From Alteromonas indica (GTDB lineage Bacteria > Pseudomonadota > Gammaproteobacteria > Enterobacterales > Alteromonadaceae): 64,000 bases of DNA. The stretch is from the NCBI GenBank assembly GCA_003056425.1, contig PYVY01000003.1, forward strand, positions 62,001-126,000, in the 5' to 3' direction. The notes under the pieces were generated by a model. It was given only the letters and a program-made list of their open reading frames with translations. It ran no database searches and was not told the DNA's origin. Shown piece after piece: positions 63,180-64,000 of this stretch (position 1 is its first letter; each line of letters starts with the position of its first letter). Both the position numbers and the translations under genes were made by a program.

Positions 63180-64000
63180 AATGACTTAGTAGTGAAACTG
63201 CGTGTTGGTATTGCTGAGCAGCATTCCCCACCGCCTGATGGCGGTTGAAATGCGTCAGCCGCGGGTTATCCATTCCGGTCCCATTTAAATAGCCTATCGC
63301 CGGGCTATCAGACAGACCGCTTTGCTGAAGAAAGCAATTATCAGTCAGACTCTCTAAAATAGCGCAGGCGCCTGCCGGGTTATTACATGCCAACACCATA
63401 TCGCAACCAGCTAAGAGCGCCCGGGCAGCGCGCTGTGGATAATCGCCCGCCACACTGGCCCCATGCATCGACAAATCATCGGAAAATATAGCCCCTTTAA
63501 ACCTTAATCGCTGGCGCAGTATTTGTTGCAGCCAAAACGGCGAAAAGCCAGCAGGCTCGGGCGCTGCGTCAGAATAGATAACATGTGCCGGCATAATGCC
63601 ATCAAGGCGGGCGATAAGCCGGGTAAACACCTGCATATCGAGCGCTTCAATCGCCGCGAAGTCACGCTCGTCCACTGGTAAGGCGACATGCGAGTCTGGC
63701 TCTACACTGCCATGGCCGGGAAAATGCTTACCAGTTACCGACATGCCCTGCGCCTGCATGGCGCCAATTAAACTGGTTGCCAGAGTTACTACGGTCGCCG
63801 GGTCTTCGGCGAAGGCGCGATCGCCTATTACCTTGGAATTACCATTAATATCCAGTACCGGGCCAAAACTTAAATCAATATCCAGCGCTGTCAACTCGTG
63901 AGCCAGGATATGTCCACACGCTGCGGCCAGCTCGCACGCCTTAGGTAAACTTGCGCACGCCGGTAGCAGTGCGCCCATTGCCGGTAATGATGTAAAACCC
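63163..64000 (-). CDS. nagZ: Beta-N-acetylhexosaminidase NagZ (5' part cut by window edge)
   Basis: A cytoplasmic GH3 glycosidase that removes GlcNAc from recycled muropeptides. The window holds about 279 C-terminal residues. The catalytic elements present are GKHFPGHG (substrate His/loop), DLSFGPVLDIN and the nucleophile Asp in FSDDLSMHGA (~residue 176 of the visible part). The remaining N-terminus is outside the window, since the family has about 60 more residues and the frame is open up to 64000. The overlap with the SLC13 gene places both in one operon. Truncation is by window edge only. Confidence 0.93.
   Translation of the reverse strand, partial: GFTSLPAMGALLPACASLPKACELAAACGHILAHELTALDIDLSFGPVLDINGNSKVIGDRAFAEDPATVVTLATSLIGAMQAQGMSVTGKHFPGHGSVEPDSHVALPVDERDFAAIEALDMQVFTRLIARLDGIMPAHVIYSDAAPEPAGFSPFWLQQILRQRLRFKGAIFSDDLSMHGASVAGDYPQRAARALLAGCDMVLACNNPAGACAILESLTDNCFLQQSGLSDSPAIGYLNGTGMDNPRLTHFNRHQAVGNAAQQYQHAVSLLSHYENTL

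Overview
The window looks like chromosome from a marine gammaproteobacterium of the Alteromonadales, probably Alteromonadaceae. This is inferred from gene content: mfd followed by csiV, a MerR-type LiuR leucine-degradation cluster, several lipoprotein or secreted peptidases, a PEP-CTERM protein, a TonB-dependent receptor and many cyclic-di-GMP proteins. I see no rRNA, tRNA, CRISPR array, prophage or insertion sequence. About 46 protein genes are supported; two are cut by the window edges (an ABC ATPase at the left, nagZ at the right).

Layout. 1-8753 (minus strand) is a tightly packed six-gene operon: TonB-dependent receptor, membrane-anchored FAD/disulfide oxidoreductase, DUF547 protein, then a YnjB/YnjC/YnjD-type ABC importer. 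8909-16908 holds a DoxX-like protein, an M1 aminopeptidase lipoprotein, a periplasmic-sensor protein with a degenerate GGDEF domain, a PEP-CTERM protein and a large subtilase. 17305-25749 is a complete leucine/isovalerate catabolic cluster: thiolase divergent from liuR-liuA-liuB-liuC-liuD-liuE, with palindromic operators between them. 25750-26690 is a gene-poor gap. 26691-34850 holds an EAL protein, a DUF885 lipoprotein, two GNAT acetyltransferases, a MerR regulator with a carboxymuconolactone-decarboxylase-like gene and a VOC protein, interrupted by a second gene-poor stretch with short tandem repeats. 34864-46249 is a mix of transport, nucleoside salvage, glycogen precursor synthesis (glgC), hydrolases, an HDOD protein, a glycosyltransferase, csdE/sufE, DUF2750 and two unrecognised coupled genes. 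46258-51894 is a red-light module: heme oxygenase (biliverdin supply) divergent from a bacteriophytochrome hybrid HWE kinase, which is followed 3 bp later by a response regulator with intact GGDEF and EAL domains. 51930-64000 is more housekeeping: xthA, a CbiM-like membrane protein, a phosphoribosyltransferase, a LolC/E permease, a PilZ protein, mfd, csiV, a PduO-type cobalamin adenosyltransferase, an SLC13 transporter and partial nagZ.

How genes work together. The Liu enzymes convert isovaleryl-CoA to acetyl-CoA and acetoacetate, and the divergent thiolase handles acetoacetyl-CoA. The phytochrome module probably converts far-red/red light into a change of c-di-GMP; a PilZ protein and two further GGDEF/EAL-family proteins, both with degraded GGDEF motifs, are in the same window. 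The first operon probably moves one substrate from the outer membrane through the inner membrane with a redox step, but the substrate cannot be read from the sequence.
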